A stretch of DNA of 64,000 nucleotides from Shewanella ulleungensis (lineage in GTDB: Bacteria > Pseudomonadota > Gammaproteobacteria > Enterobacterales > Shewanellaceae). Where the stretch lies: positions 248,001 to 312,000 of the forward strand of contig NZ_BMQW01000004.1 of NCBI RefSeq assembly GCF_014648315.1, in the 5' to 3' direction. Below the pieces are notes generated by a model that was not told the DNA's origin, made no database searches, and worked only from the letters and a program-made list of their open reading frames with translations. Within the stretch, counting starts at the first letter, position 1; each line of letters opens with the position of its first letter. Both the position numbers and the translations under genes were made by a program. This document shows, piece by piece, positions 55,619-64,000 of this stretch.

Positions 55619-56878
55619 ATGCAAAATAACAAAAATAACCTCTCTTTTATGGTCCAAATAAATACATTATTAAAAGCGACTGGCCCCGGCATTCTTATGG
55701 CTGCTGCAGCTATTGGTGCATCGCATTTAGTGGCATCGACTCGTGCAGGTGCCGAGTTTGGTTGGCAATTGGCCTGGTTAATTTTATTAGTAAACATCTT
55801 AAAATATCCCTTTTTTGCCGCAGGTGCGCGCTATACCGCAGCGACAGATGAGAGCCTACTTCAAGGCTATCAAAAGCAAGGAAAGGGCTATTTAATGCTG
55901 TTTACTGGTCTTAATGTCATTGCTGCCATTGCCAGTACAGCTGGGGTTTGCATGTTAACAGCAGCAATGTTGACTCAATTTGTACCGTTATCAATTGATG
56001 TTCTTGCACTTGCGGTATTACTTAGCTCACTAGCGTTATTGATTTTTGGGCATTACAAACTGCTCGACAAAATGACTAAAGTGATTATGTTTGCATTAAC
56101 CTTAACTACACTAATCGCTGTTACATTAGCGTTTAATCACCAAACGGGTTTGGTTGCACCATCTGCAAGTGAATCACCTTGGCAATGGGCATACGTGGGA
56201 TTTTTAGTTGCCATGATGGGTTGGATGCCTGCTCCCATAGAAGTCAGCGCCTGGAATTCTTTGTGGCTCATTGAAAAACGAAAAAGCCAAACGGTAACCG
56301 CGAAACAAGCCATTTTCGATTTCAATTTAGGTTATGTCACTACCGCCATTCTGGCGATTGTGTTTTTAGCATTAGGCGCACTAGTGATGCACGGCAGTGG
56401 TGAACGTTTCTCTGATTCTGGTGCGGTATTTGCTTCGCAACTTATTACGTTATACAGCCAAGTAATGGGCAATGAAACTCGCTATTTGATTGGTATTGTG
56501 GCTTTTTTATGTATTTTCAGCACCACGGTAACCGTCATAGATGGTTATAGCAGAACCTTAGATATGGGCTGGAAGCTGTTATCTAATAACACTTCCCCAC
56601 GCAGTTATTTAACCCCTGTGATGCTAGTTATAAGTGCACTAGGTTTGATGCTCATTTTATTCTTTAAAGGTGCTCTGCTTCCGTTACTTGAGTTTGTGAT
56701 GATCCTTGCCTTTATGACTACGGTTATTTTTGCCTGGTTAAACTTCCGCTTAATGACCAGTAAAAACTTACCTCAAGAACATCGTTATGGCCCTATTATG
56801 GTAGTACTGTCCTGGATTGGACTCGTGTATTTAGTTAGTTTTGCACTGTTGTTTATTTATTGGTATTTAACAAAATGA
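55619..56878 (+). CDS. Nramp-related membrane transporter with altered metal-site motif
   Basis: About 419 residues with 11 hydrophobic helices. Nramp-superfamily features: KATGPGILMAAAAIGASHLVASTRAGAEFGW in helix 1, a WMPAPIEVSAWNSLW stretch in helix 6, and VTVIDGYSRTLD in helix 8. In classical manganese/iron Nramp proteins helix 1 has DPGN and helix 6 an A-x-M-P-H type motif; here the first position reads GASH and no such histidine is in helix 6, so the substrate may differ. The ATG at 55619 is used; the ribosome site is weak. ATGA overlap at the end couples it to the next gene. Confidence 0.75.
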   Translation: MQNNKNNLSFMVQINTLLKATGPGILMAAAAIGASHLVASTRAGAEFGWQLAWLILLVNILKYPFFAAGARYTAATDESLLQGYQKQGKGYLMLFTGLNVIAAIASTAGVCMLTAAMLTQFVPLSIDVLALAVLLSSLALLIFGHYKLLDKMTKVIMFALTLTTLIAVTLAFNHQTGLVAPSASESPWQWAYVGFLVAMMGWMPAPIEVSAWNSLWLIEKRKSQTVTAKQAIFDFNLGYVTTAILAIVFLALGALVMHGSGERFSDSGAVFASQLITLYSQVMGNETRYLIGIVAFLCIFSTTVTVIDGYSRTLDMGWKLLSNNTSPRSYLTPVMLVISALGLMLILFFKGALLPLLEFVMILAFMTTVIFAWLNFRLMTSKNLPQEHRYGPIMVVLSWIGLVYLVSFALLFIYWYLTK

Positions 56879-57939
56879 TTGTTTTAAAAATGCTTGAACT
56901 AAAAGCCATAGGAAAAGTCACAACGCGAATTTTTGTATCAATAAGCTGTAGCTTATTGTCTTTATCTGCTTTTGGATTAAATTTTACCAACACAGATATA
57001 CAAAAAATTATTGATAATGATTCGAGGCCATTTAGCGGTAGGATATTGATTAGTGATAATCAACAAACCTATACCGATTATCGAGCTGGCGATGGCATAA
57101 CAAAAGACAGTCGCTTCATCATTGGCTCAATTTCTAAAACCATCACAGCGACTCTGGTTTTGCGTGCTGTAGATCAGCAAAAACTATCCTTAAACGATGA
57201 TATTACTCATTACCTAAATATTGTGACTGAACATCCAGTCACTGTCGCCCAACTACTTAACCATACCTCTGGTATTTTGCCGCCCAAACCTGCAAGCTTA
57301 AATGCGAGGTCGCAATTCATTCCAGCGAGCCAATTTAGCTACTCAAACTATGGCTATAAATTGCTTGGCGATATACTCAGCCAACGCTACCACATACCCT
57401 ACTCTGATTTGGTAAATCAATTTGCTGAGCAATACCAACTCGACATCAGTGCTGATGTTGGCGAAATCACCCACCTTTATACAAAAAAGCCGAGTTTAAC
57501 GCCCGGGTTTATGGAGCAACAACAGCAACGAGTGCTTTTGGATGAACTCACTATAGACGATAGTTTTATTGCCTTTGGTGCCATGCAAGCCAGCAATCAA
57601 GGGATTGCCTCGTTCATCGCTGGCTTACAACAACAGCGTTTTATATCACCAGACAGTGTCAAAGCGATGTCTACGGTCAGTGCCAAGCGACCACATCGTT
57701 GGGGGGAACTCGGTTATGGTTATGGTTTGCAAATTAGCCAACAAGCGGCACTGTTAGAGTACAGTCATACAGGTTACTTACCCGGCTACATCAGTCTGAT
57801 GCTCTATTATCCGCAAGCACAATTAAGTGTGGTTATTTTAGAAAATACCTCGTGGGACTTAGACAACATGGATCGTGTTTTTGGTTTACATGACAAAATC
57901 CGCCAGGCAATAAGAAATCGACTAAAAACTGACGAATAA
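56875..57939 (+). CDS. Serine beta-lactamase-like hydrolase, exported
   Basis: A 354-residue protein of the class C beta-lactamase/D-Ala carboxypeptidase-like superfamily. A hydrophobic N-terminal signal (ISCSLLSLSAFG) precedes IIGSISKTITATLVL (SxxK nucleophile), HTSGILPP, and YSNYGYKLLGDILSQR (YxN); the third motif near YSHTGYLPGY is H-T-G. The function may be peptidase or esterase rather than lactamase. Its ATG overlaps the stop of the transporter (ATGA), showing coupling. Confidence 0.83.
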   Translation: MIVLKMLELKAIGKVTTRIFVSISCSLLSLSAFGLNFTNTDIQKIIDNDSRPFSGRILISDNQQTYTDYRAGDGITKDSRFIIGSISKTITATLVLRAVDQQKLSLNDDITHYLNIVTEHPVTVAQLLNHTSGILPPKPASLNARSQFIPASQFSYSNYGYKLLGDILSQRYHIPYSDLVNQFAEQYQLDISADVGEITHLYTKKPSLTPGFMEQQQQRVLLDELTIDDSFIAFGAMQASNQGIASFIAGLQQQRFISPDSVKAMSTVSAKRPHRWGELGYGYGLQISQQAALLEYSHTGYLPGYISLMLYYPQAQLSVVILENTSWDLDNMDRVFGLHDKIRQAIRNRLKTDE

Positions 57940-58023
57940 TCTGACTGTTCGCACATAACTCGTTATAATAGTCGCTCGTCACTTGACCTAAACCACTTAT
58001 GCGCAGCCGCGCCAGAGAACCTT

Positions 58024-58488
58024 ATGATTAACAATGATATTCTTCGCCGTATTCGTTTTGTTTTTGACTTTTCAAATGCCAAAATGATTAATATTTTCAG
58101 CCAAGCTAATACAGATATCACCACAGATGAAATTATTGCACTGCTGAAAAAAGAGGAAGAAGAAGGTTATCAAGCTTGTAACGACAAATTAATGTGTCAG
58201 TTTTTAGATGGTTTGATCATCAACAACCGTGGCTTAAAGCCAGGTACCGAAGTTCCTGCACCACTAAAGCAATTAACCAATAACCTTATTTTCAAAAAAT
58301 TGCGTGTTGCACTAGAAATGCGCGAAGAAGATATTATTGCCGCATTAGCCTTAGCTGACTTTGCTATGTCTAAATCGGAACTAGGTGCACTTTTCCGTAA
58401 CCCTGACCACAAAAACTACAAAACTTGTGGTGACCAAGTGCTACGTAACTTCGTTAAAGGCTTATCGATTAAACATCGCGGTAAGTAA
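58024..58488 (+). CDS. yehS: DUF1456 family protein, YehS
   Basis: 154 residues made of two similar halves: NDILRRIRFVFDFSNAKMINIFSQAN ... EGYQACNDKLMCQFLDGLII and NLIFKKLRVALEMREEDIIAALALAD ... KNYKTCGDQVLRNFVKGLSI. This duplicated DUF1456 layout matches E. coli YehS (156 residues). Cytoplasmic; function unknown. Confidence 0.9.
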   Translation: MINNDILRRIRFVFDFSNAKMINIFSQANTDITTDEIIALLKKEEEEGYQACNDKLMCQFLDGLIINNRGLKPGTEVPAPLKQLTNNLIFKKLRVALEMREEDIIAALALADFAMSKSELGALFRNPDHKNYKTCGDQVLRNFVKGLSIKHRGK

Positions 58489-58731
58489 ACATACTCAATA
58501 AAGTGGCAATATCCACATTATAACACTCTATTAATGCGTAGCTTAGGCTGCGCATTTTTGTTTCTGGCGTTTGAATTAAAACAAAGCCAGTTAATTTACT
58601 CATTTGAAGTAGGACAATAATTCATAATAAAAAACGTGATTTTAGTCACTTAACAGACCACAAAAAACATCAGACGTGATAATCTACCTTGATAAATATC
58701 CTAACCACAAACACACATATAAAGGTTACCC

Positions 58732-60420
58732 ATGGACGATAATAAACGCCCCCTATATCTTCCTTTCGCTGGTCCTGCGATTCTTGAATCACCTCTGCTT
58801 AACAAAGGCACAGCATTTAGCGAAGAAGAACGCATTTATTTTAACCTTGAAGGCTTATTACCTTGGGTTATTGAAACTATTAACGAACAGGCATCGCGTG
58901 CATATGACCAGTTTAAAAGTTTCAATAATGACCTTGATAAACATATTTATTTGCGCAACATTCAAGACACCAACGAAACGCTTTTCTATCGACTATTGCG
59001 TAATCACATCACTGAAATGATGCCAATCATCTACACCCCAACAGTGGGTTTAGCGTGTGAGCGTTTCTCCAAAAACTATCGTCGGAACCGTGGGTTATTT
59101 ATTTCATACCCTAACAAAGACCGTATTGACGACATCCTCAATAACTCCACTCGTCACAAAGTAAAAGTGATTGTAGTCACTGATGGTGAACGTATTTTAG
59201 GCCTTGGCGACCAAGGTATTGGTGGTATGGGGATCCCAATTGGTAAATTATCACTCTACACCAGCTGCGGTGGCATCAGCCCAGCTTACTGCTTAGCGAT
59301 TACCTTAGATGTGGGAACAGATAACCCGAATTTATTAGAAGACCCTATGTACATGGGTTGGCGCCATCAACGTATTGGCGGTGAAGAATACGCTGAATTT
59401 GTTGAGGAATTTATGCAAGCTGTTAGCCGTCGCTGGCCAGATGCATTAATCCAGTTCGAAGATTTTGCGCAAAAAAATGCCATGCCATTACTTGAGCGCT
59501 ACAAAGATCAATATTGTAGCTTTAACGATGATATCCAAGGCACAGCAGCTGTTACAGTGGGTTCATTGCTCGCGGCCTGTAAAGCAGCAAATAGTACATT
59601 GAGCCAACAACGTATTACCTTTTTAGGCGCTGGTAGCGCGGGTTGTGGTATAGCTGAAGCTATTGTGGCGCAAATGGTTGCTGAAGGTATAAGCGACGAG
59701 CAGGCGCGCTCACAAGTCTTTATGGTTGACCGTTGGGGCTTACTACTGGACAACATGCCTAACCTGTTGCCTTTTCAGCAAAAATTAGCGCAAAAGTGCT
59801 CAGAAGTTAATGGTTGGGACAACTACAGCGATCATATTTCATTGTTAGATGTGGTTAACAACGCTAAACCTACAGTGTTAATTGGTGTATCTGGTGCTCC
59901 AGGACTATTTACCGAAGAAATTATTCGTGCAATGCATAGCCATTGTAAACGCCCAATTGTGTTTCCATTATCAAACCCGACAAGCCGTGTTGAAGCAACA
60001 CCAAAAGATATTTTGCACTGGACATCAGGCCAAGCATTAGTGGCAACAGGCAGTCCGTTTGAACCGGTTGTTGTTAATGGCGAAACCTTTGAAATTGCCC
60101 AGTGCAATAATAGCTTTATCTTCCCGGGTATTGGTCTAGGCGTATTATCTTGTGGCGCTAAGCGCGTGTCAGATGAAATGCTAATGGCATCAAGCCAAGC
60201 GTTATCTGAATGCTCACCACTGGGTAAAAATGGTACGGGTTCTTTATTGCCAAAGCTTGAAGACATTCAAGAAGTGAGTAAATACATTGCCTTTGCAGTT
60301 GCTAGAACAGCGATTGATCAAGGTTTGGCATTACCATGCACCGATGAACTCTTACAGCAATCTATTGATGCAAACTTCTGGGAGCCAGAATATCGTCGAT
60401 ATAGACGTACAGCATTCTAA
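58732..60420 (+). CDS. maeA: NAD-dependent malic enzyme
   Basis: Converts malate to pyruvate, carbon dioxide and NADH. SfcA-type motifs in order: [87 protein letters not shown] and [14 protein letters not shown]. 562 residues (E. coli 565). AAAGG before the ATG. A single gene closed by a terminator. Confidence 0.96.
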   Translation: MDDNKRPLYLPFAGPAILESPLLNKGTAFSEEERIYFNLEGLLPWVIETINEQASRAYDQFKSFNNDLDKHIYLRNIQDTNETLFYRLLRNHITEMMPIIYTPTVGLACERFSKNYRRNRGLFISYPNKDRIDDILNNSTRHKVKVIVVTDGERILGLGDQGIGGMGIPIGKLSLYTSCGGISPAYCLAITLDVGTDNPNLLEDPMYMGWRHQRIGGEEYAEFVEEFMQAVSRRWPDALIQFEDFAQKNAMPLLERYKDQYCSFNDDIQGTAAVTVGSLLAACKAANSTLSQQRITFLGAGSAGCGIAEAIVAQMVAEGISDEQARSQVFMVDRWGLLLDNMPNLLPFQQKLAQKCSEVNGWDNYSDHISLLDVVNNAKPTVLIGVSGAPGLFTEEIIRAMHSHCKRPIVFPLSNPTSRVEATPKDILHWTSGQALVATGSPFEPVVVNGETFEIAQCNNSFIFPGIGLGVLSCGAKRVSDEMLMASSQALSECSPLGKNGTGSLLPKLEDIQEVSKYIAFAVARTAIDQGLALPCTDELLQQSIDANFWEPEYRRYRRTAF

Positions 60421-60493
60421 TCTACATAGCTAAAACAGATAACTTAAACAAAGATTTAAAACTAAATTACCTGAGCTCAGGTTACATAAAAAC

Positions 60494-60520
60494 AAAAATC
60501 CCAGCCAAGCTGGGATTTTT
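60494..60520. terminator. Bidirectional terminator between maeA and the DUF3069 gene
   Basis: AAAAATCCCAGC (60494-60505) and GCTGGGATTTTT (60509-60520) pair perfectly around CAA. Confidence 0.93.
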
Positions 60521-60544
60521 TATATTTGCTTGCTCAGTAAAAGA

Positions 60545-60979
60545 TTAAGCCGACATAACCTGTTTAAAACTGTTGAACATAGAACGATCTGTACGGGCTT
60601 TTTTAAGCTTACGGACACACTCTTTAAGCGATTGCTCAGCTAAACGACCGAATACACCATCATATTCATTGTTATTCATTTCTTCTTCAGAGTCAGCGCT
60701 GTCAGCGATTTCTTGTGCCATTCGACTTAATTGCATCCAAGCATTGGCTATATAAAAACCATGAAATTCAGCTTTCGGCATTAACTTCTGTGCACTACCT
60801 GGCAAAGCATCCCAAGCGTTATTAAATGCATTGGCATTATCTTCAATCAACTCTTTAAATAAACCTTCGTAAGCTTCTTGAAGTGTTTCAGGTAACTTAT
60901 CCATTGGCAGCACTTTATTGGCTACATTGTACGAAACTTGTTTTGCTACATCTTGATATTGCTGATCAACTTTACTCAT
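60545..60979 (-). CDS. DUF3069 family protein
   Basis: A 144-residue all-helical cytoplasmic protein (SKVDQQYQDVAKQVSYNVANKVLPMDKLPETLQEAYEGLFKEL..., ending RLAEQSLKECVRKLKKARTDRSMFNSFKQVM). It fits the DUF3069 family of Shewanella/Vibrio. The ATG at 60979, with GAGAG upstream, is used rather than 61045, because it starts 10 bases after the PAP2 stop. Function unknown. Confidence 0.78.
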   Translation of the reverse strand: MSKVDQQYQDVAKQVSYNVANKVLPMDKLPETLQEAYEGLFKELIEDNANAFNNAWDALPGSAQKLMPKAEFHGFYIANAWMQLSRMAQEIADSADSEEEMNNNEYDGVFGRLAEQSLKECVRKLKKARTDRSMFNSFKQVMSA

Positions 60980-60989
60980 GGTTTTCTCT

Positions 60990-61544
60990 CTAAAATCTGC
61001 CACTGATATAGACGCCGTAGGTGTCAGACGAGGCAATGGGGACAATACTTATCCCTTTATAAGGATCGGTAAAATACCAACCGGCTAAAATTCCGATAGC
61101 GGCGCCAGCCATTAGATCTTCAACATGGTGTTGATCACTAGCGACGCGGGTATAAGCAACATATGATGCCACTGCAAACGATGGTACACCATACTGCCAA
61201 CCATAACGTTGGTTGATAAAAGTTGCGGCTGCAAAAGTATCAGCACTGTGGCCTGAAGGGAATGAATCATCACCGCTGCCATCTGGGCGATCTTTTTCGA
61301 TGCTGTATTTTAACACTTCAACAACCAAACGACTCGCCACACCCGACTGTACTAATTGCCATGTGCCTTGATAATCATCTTCCACAATTAATGTACTTGC
61401 TAATGCTGTTGCGGGTAATAACAAGTGCAATACATCACCTGACTGCTCAAGGCTCTCCTTCGCTTGTGAAGGCAGAGTGACTAATAGCACGGTGACAATT
61501 ATAACCTGTAATATTTTACGCATCATTCCTTTGCCTTTATCCAT
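60990..61544 (-). CDS. PAP2-superfamily phosphatase
   Basis: An exported or membrane 184-residue phosphatase. The three PAP2 motifs are present: KYSIEKDRPDG (KxxxxxxRP), DSFPSGHSADTF (PSGH), and TRVASDQHHVEDLMAG (SR-like with H-x3-D). A hydrophobic start follows MMRKILQVIIVTVLLVTLP; the true start may be the MM at 61523-61526 rather than 61544. It has fewer hydrophobic segments than classic PgpB-type enzymes. Likely acts on lipid phosphates in the periplasm. Probably co-transcribed with the DUF3069 gene. Confidence 0.85.
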   Translation of the reverse strand: MDKGKGMMRKILQVIIVTVLLVTLPSQAKESLEQSGDVLHLLLPATALASTLIVEDDYQGTWQLVQSGVASRLVVEVLKYSIEKDRPDGSGDDSFPSGHSADTFAAATFINQRYGWQYGVPSFAVASYVAYTRVASDQHHVEDLMAGAAIGILAGWYFTDPYKGISIVPIASSDTYGVYISGRF

Positions 61545-61725
61545 TACCGTTATGGGACATAAGTACCAATATTAATACAGGCGTCTTTATACTCGCGTGC
61601 TTATCTGAATGCAAACGACAACATAATTAGTGCGAAAAAATCATCCGCAAGACATTGATGTAAAAAAACGCTATTCTTGAAAAAGTTAACACGACAATAA
61701 TAATTAACGCTGAGACTCTGACACT

Positions 61726-63609
61726 TTGTTTACGTTAAAAATAACTCAATTGACTCGCACGTTCATACTCATACTATCGATGGGAATGAGTTGCATTGCA
61801 TATGCAAATCCTATCGAAAATGCTCGTGCTGATGAAATTTATCAACTATTTGATAGCGGGAAATTTTTACCCGATGAAGATGTGACTCAAATGCTGAGCG
61901 AGTACAAAAACAGCTTAGCGAGTGACGATACCGTTAGGCAACAATTGCACACACGTTTAACCTGTTGGAATTTACCCGCTGACAACGCTGAACAAATGAT
62001 GGCTGCGGTGGCTTTTGCTGATGAATATCTAAAAATATACTCGCAACCGAGCCCATCGTTGATCCAAATTGATCTGCAATTATGTAAAACCTGGTTTTTG
62101 CATTATTTAGGTAAAAATGATGTCTTATTTGCTGATTTAGACACCGCCATCAACAATGCTTACTTGTTAGAAGATCCACGATTGATTGCCGATGGACGCA
62201 GTATTAGAGGCACCATTTTATCTTACATGGGTAACTTTTCTGCGGCATTAGAAGACCTTATTACCGCACAAAATCTATACGAAACAATGAACCTGCCCTA
62301 TTGGGCTAATGTCAATCTAGGCGAACTCGCTAATAGTTATCGACGCTTCGGTGATGCTAAAAATGCTCTAAAATATCAAACAAAACTTGAACAATATTAT
62401 TTACAAAATAATCAGCCATTTGCAGCCAATAAAATCAGTAACGAAATAGCCATGTCACTCGAAGAGTTAGGTCGTTTTCAAGAAGCAATTGTGCGCTATC
62501 AAAATAGCCGTGATTTTTTGCTCAGTAAAAATGAAGTCATTGCAGCAGCAGATGCCTTAGTTAGTATTGGTGGTAATTTAATTAACTTAAATCGTTTAAA
62601 TGAAGCTAAGTCGGTACTCAACCAAGCCGAAAAACAAATAAAATCAGACAATGATGGCAGCTATAGCTACATGAATTTGTACCTTGCCCAAGTACATTAT
62701 CAATTAGTAAGTCACACTCAAGCACTAGAATATATTCAAAAAGCAGAGCATGCTTTTCGTTACAGCGACAATGCTCGCGGCCTAAATAAGGCTTTACGTT
62801 TAAAAAGCCAAATCTACCAGTCATTAGAGCAATGGCCCGAAGCATATCAGTCATTATCTGCATTTGTTGATTCTCACGAAGCACTCGACAAACAAATCAT
62901 GTCAGACAGAAACACTGAAATGCAGACTCGTTTTAATACCAACAAAATTCAAACTGAAAATGACTTGCTAGTGCAGCGAGACAAAGACAAAGAGCAACAA
63001 TTGCAGATAATGCAGCGCAACGAAAACATGCAAATCATCATCATTATATTAGTGGCGATCATTTTACTAATTGTGTCTATTTTTGCTTACAAACAATTGA
63101 TGCGCAAAAAGTTATTTAGACGTCTCGCAATGACAGATGAGTTAACTAAGCTATCTAACAGGCGCGATACTTACTCACAAGGGAAACATTTTTTAAAAGT
63201 GGCTCAAATGTCACACAAACCTTTTTCGATTATCTCTTTCGATGCCGATCATTTTAAACAAGTTAATGACCAACATGGCCATGATATTGGCGACAAGGTC
63301 TTAGTTAAGTTGGCATCAATTTGTGTCAGTATGATGCGCGAAACAGATGTTGTTGGCAGAGTAGGTGGTGAAGAGTTTTTAGTGTTATTGCCCAATATTG
63401 ATAAAACCAATGCCATCGAAATTGCCACTCGCTTAATCGAAAACATTGCTGATTATGATTGGCAGCAAATTGCACCTAACTTAGCACAAACCGTCAGTGC
63501 AGGGGTGGCAAGCTACACCAATGAGCTAGAGCTATCACCATTGTTACTTAAAGCCGACAAAGCACTCTATTCTGCCAAAGCTGCTGGCCGAAACTGTGTC
63601 AAAGCCTAG
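61726..63609 (+). CDS. TPR-sensor diguanylate cyclase
   Basis: 627 residues. A signal peptide (ending CIAYANPIE) leads to a periplasmic part of about 400 residues with tetratricopeptide-like helices (GNFSAALEDLITAQNLYE, GRFQEAIVRYQNSRDFL, EAKSVLNQAEKQI). A transmembrane helix (IIIILVAIILLIVSIFAY) precedes a cytoplasmic GGDEF domain: DELTKLSNRRDT, FDADHFKQVNDQHGHDIGD and RVGGEEFLVLLPN (GGEEF, active form). No RxxD inhibitory site is evident before the GGEEF. It would make c-di-GMP in response to a periplasmic signal. The start is a TTG; it is chosen because it gives a complete signal peptide. Confidence 0.88.
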   Translation: MFTLKITQLTRTFILILSMGMSCIAYANPIENARADEIYQLFDSGKFLPDEDVTQMLSEYKNSLASDDTVRQQLHTRLTCWNLPADNAEQMMAAVAFADEYLKIYSQPSPSLIQIDLQLCKTWFLHYLGKNDVLFADLDTAINNAYLLEDPRLIADGRSIRGTILSYMGNFSAALEDLITAQNLYETMNLPYWANVNLGELANSYRRFGDAKNALKYQTKLEQYYLQNNQPFAANKISNEIAMSLEELGRFQEAIVRYQNSRDFLLSKNEVIAAADALVSIGGNLINLNRLNEAKSVLNQAEKQIKSDNDGSYSYMNLYLAQVHYQLVSHTQALEYIQKAEHAFRYSDNARGLNKALRLKSQIYQSLEQWPEAYQSLSAFVDSHEALDKQIMSDRNTEMQTRFNTNKIQTENDLLVQRDKDKEQQLQIMQRNENMQIIIIILVAIILLIVSIFAYKQLMRKKLFRRLAMTDELTKLSNRRDTYSQGKHFLKVAQMSHKPFSIISFDADHFKQVNDQHGHDIGDKVLVKLASICVSMMRETDVVGRVGGEEFLVLLPNIDKTNAIEIATRLIENIADYDWQQIAPNLAQTVSAGVASYTNELELSPLLLKADKALYSAKAAGRNCVKA

Positions 63610-63652
63610 TAAAACCGGTATAATTACTGCGTGTTTACTTAATGATTGTGTT

Positions 63653-64000
63653 ATGACAGCAACGACTCCCGAATCAAACGTTGATCGCCAACTAGATCAG
63701 CAGGCGGATTTACAGACCGATCATATAACCAATCGTATCAATGAACCCTGCCCATTAACAGCGGCTCAACTTGACGCGCTCAACAGACAAATCAAACTCT
63801 GGGGTAAAGAACTTGGTTTTGCACAGATCGGGGTGGCAGATATTGATTTAAGCCAACATGAAGCGGGATTACAAGACTGGTTAGATAAAGGCTATCACGG
63901 TGAAATGAACTACATGGCGAGCCATGGCATGATGCGCGCTAGACCAAACGAGTTACATCCAGGCAGCTTAAGAGTCATTTGTGCACGTATGGACTACCTG
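63653..64000 (+). CDS. queG: Epoxyqueuosine reductase, 5' part only (cut by window end)
   Basis: The last step of queuosine synthesis in tRNA. Only the N-terminal 116 codons are present: a variable leader (about 55 residues), then IKLWGKELGFAQIGVADIDL, HEAGLQDWLDKGYHGEMNYM, RARPNELHPGSLRVICARM, typical of QueG ahead of its B12- and iron-sulfur-binding parts. QueG uses cobalamin, so it is another B12-dependent enzyme in this window. Family identification is confident, length unknown. Confidence 0.9.
   Translation, partial: MTATTPESNVDRQLDQQADLQTDHITNRINEPCPLTAAQLDALNRQIKLWGKELGFAQIGVADIDLSQHEAGLQDWLDKGYHGEMNYMASHGMMRARPNELHPGSLRVICARMDYL

Noticed and set aside
56875..57939. Antibiotic-resistance beta-lactamase
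   Set aside because: The fold is shared by many peptidases and esterases; the context (transporter operon) does not support a resistance role.
1..64000. CRISPR arrays, prophage or tRNA genes
   Set aside because: No spaced direct repeats of CRISPR type, phage structural genes or tRNA cloverleaf sequences were noticed while reading.

Overview
The window reads as a chromosomal stretch of a marine gammaproteobacterium, most probably Shewanella. This is inferred from the gene repertoire (thioredoxin 2 with zinc motif, RsuA, a HopJ-family protein, DUF4447 and DUF3069 proteins, a compact cobalamin salvage operon beside metH), from moderate-to-low GC and from TonB receptors of the type common in that genus. 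No phylogenetic search was possible. No rRNA, tRNA, CRISPR array or intact transposase gene was seen.

Layout. 1-6.1 kb: an RluA-type pseudouridine synthase with a coiled-coil extension, a repeat-rich lipoprotein, a 2OG-Fe(II) oxygenase, and an aldehyde dehydrogenase divergent from an HxlR regulator. 6.2-8.8 kb: a periplasmic solute-binding protein whose stop codon lies in an 8-bp tandem repeat, a second 14-bp tandem array, a repeat-like block, one unknown gene and an empty stretch. 8.8-16.2 kb: an exported cyanophycinase-like S51 peptidase divergent from a TonB receptor, a YfcC-type transporter and an isoaspartyl dipeptidase; together these look like a locus for using cyanophycin or beta-aspartyl dipeptides. 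16.5-26.5 kb: a cobalamin-riboswitch-controlled operon (btuD-btuC-cobT-cobS-cobU-cobO) preceded by a cobC-like phosphatase, and divergent metH with MetJ-like boxes upstream.

26.6-35.9 kb is more accessory: a class-3 lipase paired with a membrane-anchored protein (possible effector/immunity pair), a ClpP-fold lipoprotein plus DUF3465 protein behind a TTCAA tandem repeat, trxC, a PH-domain protein, an isolated MSHA-like prepilin, YitT, a CoA-transferase, a possible sigma-factor relic, an RcnB-like protein and HopJ. 36-51.8 kb: an MFS transporter, a double cupin, PBP7, a two-gene unit of a P-loop-like protein lacking the Walker lysine plus an MscS channel, rpiA, a chemoreceptor, rsuA, PepO-type M13 peptidase, an exported RelA/SpoT-fold protein, an SMI1/KNR4 protein, DUF4447 and a thioredoxin-tailed orphan. 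51.8-64 kb: a MITE-like element with terminal inverted repeats and a probable target duplication, a second TonB receptor, a bPH2 / Nramp-like / serine hydrolase operon, YehS, malic enzyme, DUF3069, a PAP2 phosphatase, a TPR-GGDEF diguanylate cyclase and the start of queG, cut by the window edge.

The most coherent functional units are the cyanophycin-type peptide locus, the B12 salvage operon beside B12-dependent metH, and the ATPase-like/MscS pair. The least explained items are the exported RelA/SpoT-fold protein, the isoaspartyl dipeptidase with an altered metal motif, the lipase pair and the short tandem repeats next to genes.
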